NCBI GenBank assembly: GCA_003260075.1
Contig: QLIY01000056.1
Span: 15,355 to 79,354, forward strand
Reading direction: 5' to 3'
Origin: Phallusia mammillata
Taxonomy: Eukaryota; Chordata; Ascidiacea; Phlebobranchia; Ascidiidae
Length of the DNA stretch: 64,000 nt
Positions 22,101 through 43,727 of this stretch are shown in pieces. Position numbers and translations under genes: made by a program. The notes under the pieces were generated by a model, which did no database searches, was not told the origin of the DNA, and saw only the letters and a list, made by a program, of their open reading frames with translations. Each line of letters starts with the position of its first letter. Position 1 is the stretch's first letter.

Positions 22101-23991
22101 AAGGAACTCAGTAACAGAGAGGCCAGAAAAGACTTGCGTTTATGGAGCTCTTTTGGCAAGTATTTTTTTTATTCCGACGTTTCGACGTCCTATACAGGTC
22201 GCCTTCATCAGGATAAATAACAGTGAGTACAAAAAATCTTATCGCGCAGTGTTTTCGTTGCGTTGTGACCTACTTGCGTTTAATTCATTTTTCCTTTGTT
22301 TATCGTGCACTCACTGGCGCCCACTTATGGGGAGGCGGGGGGGNNNNNNNNNNNNNNNNNNNNNNNNNNNNNNNNNNNNNNNNNNNGCTGCTAATGTTAT
22401 GTATACTAGTACCGAAACACTGCAAAGGGTGTAACTTGCGACGTTAAGTGACGTCCGGGCTGAATATTTCCGTCTTTACCGAGTTATAAAATTCTGCCTT
22501 CCCGCCGATTTTAGCAAGTGGGCGCCTATGCGTGCACTATACTACGCGCATTTAGTGTTATTGACCCTGATGAAGGTTTGGCTGGAAAATTAACAAGATT
22601 TTTAAAGTACACAATTGTTAGGATTGTTTTTATCTTTGTTGGTTTAGCACAAACACTTCGGGTAAAAATGTTAGCACACATTTTAGTGCAGTTAAAATGA
22701 AGAGAAACTCGTGTTTCTAAAGCTAGGAGGCTCATTAACTTACATGATTAGACAAGCAGGTATGTTCACACTGTTCGCCACCAAAAGGTCCTGAACATTT
22801 GCAGACTGGTGTTTCATCATATAGAACACATGTACCATGGTTTTCACATGTCTTGTTTAAACATGGATCAGAAATTTCACAGTTCTTGCCGATGTACCCT
22901 GTACAACAACATGTTGACAAGTTTGTAAGGGAACATTTAGGTTCAAGGTTATACTTTTACAACCTATTAGGAGCGGACATTCTTGCATTCAAAGTCGATT
23001 GATTATGAGGTTATTTTCAACTTATTGGATGATTTTTTTCAAATAAAACTTTGCAAAGCAAATTATCCATTTTACTTTAAGTGCAAAACAATAGGTATAA
23101 AAAAATGGGCACCATAAATTTTTAATAATGTATTTCTGATAAAAAAGGATTCTGTTAGCACAACTTAAAGCATAACCTAAACAGCTATTTTGTGCAACAT
23201 AAAACTGATCAATGTTACAAAACAGAAAGTTGTGACATAGGTTTGGACTTACCAGGAAAGCAAGTACAGTTGTAATGGTTTATTTTAGATAAACAAGTTC
23301 CATGTGACCCACATGGATTACCATGGCAGAAATCAATAAACTGACATCTTGATCCTCGGTAGCCAGCAAAGCAAGAACATGAACGTCTATAAGTTTTTCA
23401 TACTGAAGAATTAATTTTCATGTTTATACATAACCATTTGTTTTAATCAAACATATCCATTATACATATCTGTTTGTTTTGAATACAAATCTGAACCTTT
23501 TCTCATTTGGAGTAAAATTTGGGAGTAAAATTAAATTTCTAAGCCCTAACTGTGAAAGTAACAGTTAAGGTCTAAATTTGTTTTACACACCCGTTGTCTT
23601 CGTTCTGAAAACAAACACCATCATTTAGACAAGGATTAAAAGCACGACAGAGATCTGGCTCTAATGTTTGTGATCCATTCACAGCAATGGAATCTTCAAC
23701 TGACAGTCCTGAAAACAAATTGGGGGTAACAAATACCCCCAAAATCAGTAAAAACTAATATTAATACAGTTAAACACAAGCTTGATAATAAGGCACAAAA
23801 CATACTTATTTACTAGTGCTATACCATAAAAAAGTATAAATTAGCTTCGTTAAACTTGGTTTCATTGGTAAGCCAGTTCCACAACAAATATAATTTGTAT
23901 GTTTCTTCTCAAACTTCTTACCTTCTAGCAGGGCTGCATTTAAAAAAGTCATCAAAACAGAAAACAAAGCAAAATTGTTGTACTTCATCAT
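9538..23991 (-). CDS. Secreted EGF-ZP domain protein, vitelline-coat-like
   Basis: Seventeen coding exons: 23922-23991, 23591-23708, 23253-23386, 22744-22898, 21671-21782, 20457-20611, 19763-19874, 18711-18853, 18178-18274, 17581-17728, 15922-16018, 15368-15490, 13974-14113, 12749-12809, 12054-12181, 10352-10493, 9538-9717. All have AG/GT borders and the phases agree throughout, giving 704 residues. Residues 1 to about 20 form a signal peptide ([16 protein letters not shown]). EGF-like modules follow, with patterns such as CxNGGTC and [12 protein letters not shown]. From about residue 369 there is a ZP module: a ZP-N start ([15 protein letters not shown]), the [15 protein letters not shown] and [14 protein letters not shown] blocks, then ZP-C ([27 protein letters not shown]). 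RKKR at 681-684 is a consensus furin-type site, followed by only about 20 residues and no membrane helix. ZP modules polymerise into extracellular coats; EGF-ZP architecture is known from ascidian vitelline-coat proteins such as HrVC70/120. The egg-coat role is inferred. Exons 4-5 and 6-7 are near copies and may be allelic. Confidence 0.88.
9718..10190. repeat. Tandem 240-bp duplicate carrying a hairpin element
   Basis: Two near-identical segments, about 9718-9953 and 9955-10190, are joined by a single N at 9954. Each contains an inverted-repeat element (about 9793-9931 and 10030-10166) whose arms read tttgtagctcttccagcag and ctgctggaagagcta. Both begin with the acceptor region of exon 9538-9717, but only the first adjoins that exon. 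The arrangement suggests two alleles joined at the N. Confidence 0.65.
11339..11419. other. G81 homopolymer, probable gap placeholder
   Basis: A pure G run lies in the intron between exons 12054-12181 and 10352-10493 of the EGF-ZP gene. It is the last G-type run in the window; every run after 19 kb is C-type, apart from a few G beside the N gap at 22344. Confidence 0.65.
11621..11898. mobile_element. hAT MITE with perfect 8-bp TSD
   Basis: Inverted ends cagtggttcttaacc and ggttgagaaccactg are flanked by gcctaaaa at 11613-11620 and 11899-11906. There is no transposase. It lies in an intron of the EGF-ZP gene. Confidence 0.9.
13362..13790. mobile_element. hAT MITE with 'gtccttatttct' internal repeats
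   Basis: The ends are cagggttgccatacc and gatggcaaccctg, flanked by agtataag at 13354-13361 and 13791-13798. The left part contains several copies of a unit reading gtccttatttctaaga. It is intronic in the EGF-ZP gene and its short reading frames are not genes. Confidence 0.88.
14257..14760. mobile_element. hAT-like element with 'cggcccgcg' ends
   Basis: The left end reads caaggatcacttaac and the right end gtttggtgacccctg. The flank is gtctatac on the right and a similar ctatatac on the left, so the target duplication is imperfect. The segment has subterminal 'ccggcccgc' motifs and a single N near 14662. Confidence 0.65.
16110..16810. mobile_element. 701-bp hAT non-autonomous element, perfect TSD
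   Basis: The ends cagtgtttttcaacc and ggttgaaaatcactg are flanked by gtctactg at 16102-16109 and 16811-16818. Near the right end a unit containing gcggaacacctgatgatctt is repeated. It sits in the intron between exons 17581-17728 and 15922-16018 of the EGF-ZP gene. Confidence 0.9.
17281..17480 (-). repeat. Two decayed copies of the end of ZP-N exon 17581-17728
   Basis: Around 17300-17400 and 17420-17480 the sequence resembles the donor end and following intron of exon 17581-17728, including 'ttacctaaaaggcc' and 'gacatgaattacaatt'. Reading frames are broken, and the flanking exons already join in phase without these blocks. They are likely relics of a local duplication. Confidence 0.4.
19144..19183. 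other. C40 homopolymer, probable gap placeholder
   Basis: A pure C run in the intron between exons 19763-19874 and 18711-18853 of the EGF-ZP gene. It is the first C-type run in the window. Confidence 0.6.
20040..20285 (+). mobile_element. Hairpin-bearing repeat with gaaacgtcgg core
   Basis: The segment reads ccgatgaatgcgacctgtat then aggacgttgaaacgtcgg. The same family occurs on the minus strand at about 22153-22215, and a truncated inverted copy follows near 22540-22585. These resemble widespread structured repeats with a hammerhead-like core; no coding capacity is present. Confidence 0.5.
21119..21445. mobile_element. Truncated hAT MITE related to 1887-2289
   Basis: It starts abruptly after the C10 spacer at 21109-21118 inside the 'tgctcggtgctcggccgagc' block and ends ggtccatcccta. 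Because one end is lost at the spacer, no target duplication can be assigned. Confidence 0.7.
22344..22386. other. Assembly gap of N
   Basis: Unknown bases between EGF-ZP exons 22744-22898 and 21671-21782, preceded by seven G. Confidence 0.95.
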
Positions 23992-23999
23992 GGCACACA

Positions 24000-26900
24000 C
24001 GATTGCACTGAAGGAAGGAAACAACTTTTATTTAGTTTTACCAACAAACTTTGCAAAACCACATTAACTAGTGATTAGTATAGTTAGACTCATAAACATC
24101 TTTGACATGTATTTTATGACAAAAATCTGATGCTTATTAACTTAAAATTCTATCAATATTAACACAGATACTCGACCATATCAACAACCTGTCTAGGTTG
24201 GTTCATATGCAATTCCAATACAACTTGGTTAGCCAAGCTTTTTTTTAAAGGGTCTTGGTGTGCCTTTTTTACTAGCATCAAAGTTACATTTGAGAAAAGT
24301 ATGGCATGAAACAGATTGCTAAGTAAACACAGAGTAGGTGTTAATATAATAAAGAGTAAAGGCCCGTTTACACTATGCTTAGCGGCGCCTAACCTTACCT
24401 TGCGACCCCTTCCGTTTACACTGCGATTATCGGTGCGTACCTAAGCTTACTAAATAATATACTAGACGTATTTTTTAGCTCACAGCAAATGTTGATGAAC
24501 ATAAATCACCACATAAATTTATTGTTACCCATTTTAGATCGAAAAAGCTTTGTATCAATCTAAATTAAATCATATTTTGTTAGTAAACATGATTTTGCAT
24601 CTTGGTAATCATACAGGATTGTTCTGGATGTTGTTGTATAGATTGGTGACATCTTTATCTCACTTTCATGTTTCTACAACATGTAGTCCGCTGTGCTAGG
24701 GTAAATGTACATTTTAAATGCAATTAATTACAATATTTAAACACAATAAAACACAACATGCAATCATAACCACGTAATAAATACTTAAATTGAAGGCAAA
24801 TAACGTGTCATCATTTATTTTTGGCAATTGAACCAGCTTTTTCAAATTAGAAACCCGTACACAGCGATATCACAAACCGTTTGCGCAGGTTCAAGCTGCT
24901 TGATATGCAGAAAAACGCTTGGCAGGCGATCGCTCGCTAATTTCTACGAGACTTGAGCGCCCGAAATCAGTCAAGCGCGAAACCAGACAGAAAAAAATGA
25001 AACAAACAAACTTACGCAGGTTTGAGCGAGCGCGATACCAGCACTTTGGTGTGGCCGAAGGGATTGTTAGAAGTGCTTTCATGATATTTAATTATTTAAT
25101 TTAAAAATTTACTTTTGTATATTTTGTGACACAATAGGCTAAATTATTTACTTTTTGTGTTGCTGGCTACATGATGTATTCTGTGTTTGTCAGGTAGCTA
25201 GCACATTGTATATACTTAACATGGCTTTTACAGTGTTCAACAGTGTTGTATTATTGCCAATAATTAGCAATATCTACTCTCACTCTCACCCAGTTCTAAA
25301 AAATGTAAAACGCAACAAAGTTTGTTTTGTTTAATTTACTGGCAGGTTAAATTTCCAGTAATAATTAAAAACAGAATCACAAATACATACCTTGGACTTA
25401 CACTCTATTTCACTCTTTATTGCCTTCATTTTAAAGTAGCTTTGCTTTCTAGTACAGATGTTATCACAAATAAGCATTAGTCAATACTGGAATAGCCTGA
25501 ATTTTGTTGTTGTTAGTTTTGAAACAATGTTTGTTTCTAGTTCGAACGCTTTGCAGAACCCTTAAATTAGATCATGTTGTTTCACCTAATGTTTGTCTGT
25601 GACAAAACTGCTGCAAGTCTTGGTTACAGAAACTGTACAAGTAAATCGAATTGTCAAATTACCCCCCCCCCCACAACATGCAATCATAACCACGTAATAA
25701 ATACTTAAATTGAAGGCAAATAACGTGTCATCATTTATTTTTGGCAATTGAACCAGCTTTTTCAAATTAGAAACCCGTACACAGCGATATCACAAACCGT
25801 TTGCGCAGGTTCAAGCTGCTTGATATGCAGAAAAACGCTTCCCCCCCCCCATTAAGTAGCGGAAGTGGGTAATGAAAGAAAAAGGTTAAGAACCCCTGTA
25901 CTGGAAGAAGAAAACAACTTTTATTCTGTTTTACCAACAAACTTTGCAAAACAACATTAACTAGTGAGTAGTAGGCTAACAAATGTTTCATTACCAGGTA
26001 TTTTAGGATAAAAATCTGATGCTTAATAACTTACAATTTAATCCATATAAACACACATACACAAAATATCAACAGCCTGACTAGGTTGGTTCATATACAA
26101 TTCTAATGCAACTTGGCTAGCCAAGCTCTTTTTTAAAGGGTCTTTGTGTGCCTTCTTTACTAGCATTAAAGTTATATGCGAAAAGTAAGGCACGAAAGCG
26201 ACTGCTAAGTAAACATATAGTAGAGTAGGCCTAAGTGTTAATTTAATGAAGAGTAAGCCTGTGATTCTCAACTTGGGCGCCGCAGCACTGTGGTGTGGAT
26301 CAAGAGATTGTTAGGCATGCTTCCATGAGATTTATTTATTTAAATTAAAAATTTACTTTTGTATATTTTGTGACACAAGAGGCAGAATTATTCACTTTTT
26401 GTGTTGCTGAATTATTCACTTTTTGTGTTGCCGGCTACATGATGCATTCTGTTTTGTCAGATAGCTAGCACATTGTATATACTTGTTCAATAGTGTTGTA
26501 TTAATGCCAATAATTAGCAATATCTACACCCACCCAGTTATAAAACATGTACAATCCCCCCCCCCAAAAAAATGAAACAAACAAACTTACGCAGGTTTGA
26601 GCGAGCGCGATACCAGCACTTTGGTGTGGCCGAAGGGATTGTTAGAAGTGCTTTCATGATATTTAATTATTTAATTTAAAAATTTACTTTTGTATATTTT
26701 GTGACACAATAGGCTAAATTATTTACTTTTTGTGTTGCTGGCTACATGATGTATTCTGTGTTTGTCAGGTAGCTAGCACATTGTATATACTTAACATGGC
26801 TTTTACAGTGTTCAACAGTGTTGTATTATTGCCAATAATTAGCAATATCTACTCTCACTCTCACCCAGTTCTAAAAAATGTAAAACGCAACAAAGTTTGT

Positions 26901-29900
26901 TTTGTTTAATTTACTGGCAGGTTAAATTTCCAGTAATAATTAAAAACAGAATCACAAATACATACCTTGGACTTACACTCTATTTCACTCTTTATTGCCT
27001 TCATTTTAAAGTAGCTTTGCTTTCTAGTACAGATGTTATCACAAATAAGCATTCGCCAATACTGGAATAGCCTAAATTTTGTTGTTGTTAGTTTTGAAAC
27101 AATGTTTGTTTCTAGTTCCAACGCTTTGCAGAACCCTTAAATTAGATCATGTTGTTTCACCTAATGTTTGCCTGTGACAAAATAAGCCTTGGTTACAGAA
27201 ACAGTACAAGTAAATCAAATTGTCAAATTACCGTAAACTTTGCACACTATTTAAACTGTGCAAAGCCATTTCAAGGTATATATGTACACCATACTTCTTG
27301 TACAAAAGCAAAACAGCCTGTGCCCGAGACAGAAATAAGATTAAAACAAAAACTTTGTGCCAAAACTACATGCTGCTTGAATAAAAAAAACATCTTCAAT
27401 CAAGGTGTAAGAGCTTAATATTATGGGTTTTGTGGAACTCCTTGATCTAAGCATTTGCAAAAAATATAAAATAAGGAATGAAATTCTCGCATAAACATAT
27501 TGATATTTCAGATATCTACTAAAACGTATTTTTTACATACTTGATTAATTTAGCAAAGCGCTTGTTAGTCTCTTGGTTGACGATAGATGCTGATTACAGC
27601 TTGCCTACTTAATGAATACAAAAACAAACAACAATCTCGATTTGCTACGTTTTACTGACAGATGCACTGTAGTTTATAACTTTCTGCAAGTTGAAGAAAC
27701 AACAAACAACGCGGGTTCGGCTGCGCGCAAAAACGAAATTTCCCGCCAGCTCAACCATAGAAATCACAAAAAATAGCATCATAAACAACACCACAGAAAC
27801 TTTCCGATTTGCCTCATCCCTGCTTGTTTTGTCACGTATGATTTAATTTAACGCATTAAATAAAACCTATTTAATAACAAGCAAATTGTTCTTCATTCGC
27901 AAATTTAGTAACATGATCCTCATTTACTATTTCAATGCAGCGGCAAGCGATCCGAATTATTTTGTTTTTTTAAGCAGACTAATTGAGTTTTAAGCAGACC
28001 GTTGCTTTTCCCCCCCCCCAGGCCAGCAGACGCTTAATCCGGCACTGGCGGCAAGCGATCCGAATTATTTTCTGTTTTTTAAGCAGACTAATTGATTTTT
28101 AAGAAGACCGTTGCTTTTTTTCTGCGACCTAAGGCGGTGGCTTGAATTGTGTTAGGTTCAAAATTAATTGCACACCCTTGTATTTATCCATTACACAGCA
28201 AAAAAAGACGAAAAACGATTTTGAATTAGGCCCCCCCCCCCCTGTTAGGTTCAAAATTAATTGCACACCCTTGTATTTATCCATTACACATCAAAAAAAG
28301 AAGAAAAACGATTTTGAATTATGCTGCACAAATTTGAATATTGGACTACACGAAAAATGTGCTCCCAATCGAGATAGCAGCCCAACCCCAAATCATGTGC
28401 TGAAATTTGTTGGTCAGCATGCGCTAGGTCTTGTGTTATTTGATATACTAATCGCAGAACAATATTGTAGTTCAGGGACAATATTGCACTAATGCGATGT
28501 CTCACTAGCCTTATAGTTCACTTGCATGTCTGTAACGAACTGAACAAATTGCCTACATTTACTATTGTCTTGTATGGCGTTTTTGCATACAATTAGAGCA
28601 AGTAATTTTTGTAATAGGACCAAAGCCAGAAACCCAGAGAACAATGTAGCCCTTACGTTACCGTTTAGAAGAGCCACAGGTTTTGTTCAGCAAGCCAAGA
28701 AACCATTCACTTTCCAATGCACAACAAGAGATCAGAAGAAATGCTATCGAGTCGTTTCTGATGCAAATCAGATCACAGCCAATCTTTCTGTAAATCTTCA
28801 AGTAACAGTTCTAACGACTTTGCATGAACAGTTTCTATAAACTGACTGTATTCTACTTTTGGTACATTTTACTTTCTTGTCATATACGGTGATGTTTAGC
28901 AAAGGTTTTACATTTTAGTATTGCCCTTAAATATTTTTTTGAAACTCAGGACAACGCAAAAATGAACAAGAATAAGCAAACAACACACATGCACGATTTA
29001 TCTGTCTTTAACACTGACAAAATTTGCGAAAAATATTGGCATGGGTTGTTAGAGACTTCACAAACAAATACACCACATGAGAAAAAACGGCACTGGTAAA
29101 TGCAACGACTTTGTTTTTATGACCGCTTTCAAATCAGACTCCCAAAACAAACTAGAGTTAGGGTTTAAATTTTTTGACTGTAAAGTTCCAGCGTTTTGCT
29201 GCGTTATAAATAAATACAGACAGTACAGTAATTTTTTACAGTAAATTTAATTTTAAGACAGTAATTGACCACAGATTCAAGTTGGCAACTTTTATTGTGC
29301 AGATATGCAATTAACCTAGCTAAGAGCTGGCAATATATGGAATATTCGATTAACCGGAATAGTCTGTACTAGATAAATAAACTGGCCTAAACAAATTGAC
29401 AAGATTGGTCGCTATATATCTTGTTCAAATTCACCATGTTTAAACATATGTCCGCACACCCAGCTTAACCAAGGGTTACATTACTACTCATTTCAATGAA
29501 TTAATATTTACTCAAGAGTAATATTCTGCTATGATCACCCCCCCCCCCTAAACAAATTGACAAGATTGGTCGCTATATATCTTGTTCAAATTCACGATGT
29601 TTAAACATATGTCCGCACACCCAGCTTAACCAAGGGTTACATTGCTACTTTCAATGAAATTAATATTTACTCAAGAGTAATATTCTGCTATGATCCAATT
29701 CACACATTATAGTTAAAGTTTCAGATACAACCCTTTAGTGCAAGTCTCATGCGTCAACATTGGTTTTGATGAAAAACTTATTTTCCATATTGAAATCATA
29801 CGTAGTGGGACCTAAAACGGCATTGAACTGGTACGAACTTTATCTCAATTGCAGGGAAAGCTAAGACAGTGCCAACAAACAGTGGTGTATAATAACTACC

Positions 29901-30539
29901 AAACACCATAGTGAACACCAGTTGAAATACGTCGAGATAACTGTTTAGCATCAATCCGTGTGTGTTTCAAGGGTATGGCTTTGACAACCAAGCCGTTATA
30001 ACGCATTGTTTTTAGACTGGAAAGACCGTTTAACAAGACTTTAGAAAATTTCAAGTTTTCTGCCTTAACAAGTTATGAAAAAAATAAGTTTTCTGCGAAA
30101 TGGTACTCAGTAGCTGTAAAAAACAATGCAACTTACACGTTGGAAAGCTGTACCCTAATACATATGCATCTAAGTAAGGTCTTGACGATGTTTCACTGTA
30201 TATAGGCCGGATTGTGACAAAAAAAAACAGGAAAGGTAGAAAAAGGCAGACAAAAAGCGCCATGCCAAGGTATCGCAAACTGGCATAGGCATAAAACAAA
30301 CAGTTTTAAGCAAAGATCAATTAGGGCTACACTGATAACAAATAGAAAGAACATGAATTTTCTAGTTTGTGTTGTTGTTTTACACACATATTTGCAAAAA
30401 GTCAAACTTTATGAATCCCCCCCCCCCAGTTTTAAGCAAAGATCAATTAGGGCTACACTGATAACAAATAGAAACAACATGAATTTTCTAGTTTGTGTTG
30501 TTGTTTTACACGCATATTTGCAAAAAGTCAAACTTTATG

Positions 30540-30631
<92 letters not shown>

Positions 30632-30797
30632 TTCTAGCAAGGATTTTATGGCATCCAATTCGCCTTAGGGTGGTGACCTCGAATAGTACATCTTATCGCG
30701 AGAAAAATTGAACAAAAAAACCACTACCGCAAGATGACGTATCGCAACGGAGAGCCTCGGCGCATGCGCAGTAAGCACCAGCAAAAATGGAAACGCT
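24000..30797. other. Intergenic region of stacked allelic copies; no gene supported
   Basis: Several local segments occur twice around C10-12 spacers. About 24756-24920 recurs at 25671-25840, and about 24990-25660 recurs at 26566-27240. Other duplicated pairs meet at 28010-28019, 28231-28242, 29538-29548 and 30417-30427. A C90 run occupies 30542-30631. The repeat starting near 24361 ('ggcccgtttacact') looks mobile. Open frames at 27149-27418 and 28565-28840 have no recognisable domain or splice context. Upstream elements of the EGF-ZP gene probably lie just above 23991, but no clear TATA box was seen. Confidence 0.6.
30542..30631. other. C90 homopolymer, probable gap placeholder
   Basis: A pure C run just downstream of the last exon of the aspartate/glutamate carrier. 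The block before it (30428-30541) repeats sequence at about 30302-30416. Confidence 0.65.
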
Positions 30798-40768
<9,971 letters not shown>

Positions 40769-42270
40769 ATTTACATTTATAATGTGTTACAATCCTACAC
40801 AAAACAGCCTGAAAAAAACAACGTTTGCAAAATTCACAAACCAAAAATGCGTATGCTGCATCACGTCCTGTGCTATGTTTGGCTTTGCGACCTAAACACG
40901 TGAGGGCTTTAAGGTCAAACTTAACTCGCACTTGCTTAAATGCAAATCTGACCTACGAGTATATTACAATTGCAACTAATACAAAAGCCGGAAAGGTATG
41001 AGCGTCTAGAAATTACTTAACCGTATTAAAGTAACTTTGCTTGTTAAGTTAAGCAACGAAATTTTAACTAGGCACTCAATTATGCTGTATTGCTGCATTA
41101 CTAGCCTCTCTGTCAATGTCAATCAACAATTAACATAAACGTGCATGGTGTCCATGTCTTATACTTGCACGAAGATTTACATACTAAAGACGCTAGTTTC
41201 GTCTCGGAAATAAAACCATTGTAAATGTAAAATTCCAGCAATGTGACAAACAGACAGCGGAATACCCAAACTCTGTGTGTGGTGGGTAAAATTTGGAAAG
41301 CTACGAAGAACTTCCGACCTTTAGTAACCCGAAACGTGTCCATTGAACTGAACTTCTCCTGATAAAATCATGCGCCGCCTGAAGAGTGATTGGCTGTTTG
41401 CAGCCATGCGCGAAGAAAAGCGCGTGGGCAAGTCGTGTCGGTGTCCCCCCCCCCTGGGGGGCTGTTCTATAGCTCTTGCTCAATCGGGGTTCGATTTCAG
41501 AAAACCAAACTATTTTAATACCCAGCCACTTCTTGTTTACGCAATAAGAAACAGTGAACGAATTGAATTGGGCTGTGGGCATTCACGTGGCGGTCCGTCA
41601 ATTAGTAGTAACAGGAACGATTCAATACTGGGGTTTTCCCCCGTTTTGAACTAGTACAGGTGCGATAACTGTACGGAAGAATGTATTTTAAACAATAAGT
41701 CCTAAAAACTTGATTTGGTTTGTATTTCAAAACGGTACTCGCTGAGTGAATAAATGGCCGTGTGAAAAACTGCGTAGAGCAATATTTAGGTTGACGTTTT
41801 TTAAAACTTAAACGGAGTACAAAAGCTGACATCAGTATAACAAGATAAACTTTACAACAACATTCAAACATGTAACAGATCACTTACTTGTGTGCAAAAA
41901 GCTGTGTGGATTAAAACTACTACAAAATAAAATGATGCAAAACTTTCAATTAGTAGCCTGTGTGTTATAACAAATTCTGGTTTCGGTTTCGTGTGATTAG
42001 CCTACTTTTTGCGTTTTAGGGTTTTGTTGTTTATTTAAGTTGGTATATCATCAAGTTTAGGGTACTTTTAGAAAATATATCATTATAGGTATACTAGTCA
42101 TGATTTAGCATATTCTTAACAGAAAGTTATAAACCAGTTATAAATGTATGAACTATTTTTACGTTTCGGCAACTCTAATCCGTTTTAAGAGAATGAACCA
42201 ACAGAAGCATAGTGTTGCTTTTTCGTGTGGAAAAAGCTACCTAAAAGTTACTGGAAACAACATTTATAGG

Positions 42271-42448
42271 CAGTGGTGGTATTCAGCTGGTTCGCATCGG
42301 TTCTACAGAACCGTCTCATGAAATTTATGAGATTAGCGAACCGGTTAGCATTACTGGTTACTGTTAATGATCTTTTTGTAACAAAACCGGCTAAAAATAG
42401 GACTTTTGTTATAGAACCGACTGACAAAAAAATTGAAATCAACCACTG
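42271..42448. mobile_element. 178-bp hAT-like MITE
   Basis: The ends cagtggtggtattcagc and gaaatcaaccactg are flanked by tttatagg at 42263-42270 and tttatggg at 42449-42456, seven of eight identical. This is the complete member of the family at 6248 and 40451. Confidence 0.85.
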
Positions 42449-43557
42449 TTTATGGGCCGTAAATTTTTTATCCTTATACCTAGCTCATTTTAAAACACTT
42501 GTAAAGTAGAACATTTTATCTAAAGCAAGTATCTCGGACTGCCACTGCACATAAAATACACTACATATTTACAGCATTTTTTAATGCATTGCTAAGAAGA
42601 AAGCAAAAAACAGGCGGATAGGGTGGGACACAGGGAAATGGCAACATACCCGAACGACAAAACACAAATTCTAACACAAAAAAAAAAAACTTAAAAAAAA
42701 CACCCCAAATGTTTTAGTTTTAGTGTCCAAAGTCGTGTTTAAGTTACCATAACACATAAATGTTATTTGTGGTCATAATTGCTAATAAAGTGATTTAAAA
42801 CATGTACATTGTGTCAAGTATGCTCTCAAGATTACATGTAGACTTACAGACAATGGTATCAACACTTTGGAAAGAGTGCACACAAAAAATTCGAAACAAA
42901 ATTTTACACAGCATTTTGTGATTTTGAAAATGTAGCAGCCCAGTTTGCTAAGGTTTGATGAATAGTACGGACGATTCTAATCAGGCGCTATTACATTTGA
43001 TAGTTACAGTTTGGGGTAAAGTATGCCATAAAACGAAATTTGCAAATAACCGGAATACGTTTGCACTGCGAGTGACGCCCATTGACAATCACAAATCTTA
43101 AATAGCATTTAGATAGCGTTAGGAACACAAAAATCAAACCAAAAATATGGGTGTGACGTAACAGGTGGTGATGACGACACAAGAAACGAGTTTTTGACGT
43201 AACAGGGGGTTTTGAACTGGGTAGGTTGGTAATAAGTTACTATAGCTTGACTAATACCAATAATAATAATAATAGTATTGACACAAATACACAAAAGCGA
43301 TGCCGTACTTATGTTGGAACGCCGCAAGCTAGATTAAGCTGGAACTTTTGCGACATGGAAAGTGATAGCTTCTCGAAAAACAAGCAAAAAATTTGATAAA
43401 TATGCCCGGCATTTTTAACACGAGGTCAATATTTATAAGCACACACACAACGTTTGGAGCAAGTAGTAACAAACGGAAAGTAACGGTTTTAATCAAAGGT
43501 TTTTAGAGCATGTTTAAAAAAACTAATTGATTTTGCATTGGTTATAATCAAAAAATA

Positions 43558-43727
43558 CAGTGAACCTCGGGTAATCCGGATCTTCGCCTGATTCGGATAA
43601 AACTTGATGTACAAATGGTTTTAAATGTGGAAAGGCTTAAACTAATCGACATTGGTTAATACGGATCTTCGTCTAATCCGGACAATTGTTTTGGTCCAAA
43701 CGGGTCCGGATTAACCCAGGTTTACTG
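43558..43727. mobile_element. pogo/Tigger-like MITE with TA duplication
   Basis: The ends cagtgaacctcgggtaatcc and ggattaacccaggtttactg form inverted repeats flanked by TA on each side, as for Tc1/mariner-superfamily insertions. Relatives are at 10621, 36471, 48522-48706 and 61016-61178. Confidence 0.82.

Larger units (their letters stand above)
18880..22925. repeat. About 2-kb segmental duplication carrying two EGF exons
   Basis: About 18880-20640 and 20840-22925 share intronic blocks ('gattcgtcttatga', 'aaaaaagcttttg', 'ggataaaac') and the exon pairs 19763-19874/20457-20611 and 21671-21782/22744-22898. The 112-nt exons differ by a codon (GDQ versus GGQ) and the 155-nt exons at a handful of residues. 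C10 spacers at 20662-20671 and 21109-21118 and an N gap at 22344-22386 fall inside, so the copies may be haplotypes. Confidence 0.7.

Noticed and set aside
26038..26271. Open frame on the minus strand, partly repeated near 24180-24370
   Set aside because: The related copy is frame-broken, and both lie in duplicated intergenic sequence; a coding role could not be supported.
28565..28840. Open frame of 91 codons on the plus strand
   Set aside because: It is uninterrupted and somewhat protein-like, but no family, start context or splice partner could be found in a region of repeats.
30353..30637. Open frame ending in polyproline next to the carrier gene
   Set aside because: It reads through the C90 run and a duplicated segment; no protein-like sequence remains outside the homopolymer.
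43109..43327. Hydrophobic open frame on the minus strand, possibly a small membrane protein
   Set aside because: It is a single short frame rich in simple isoleucine repeats from an 'aat' microsatellite, with no splice or homology support.
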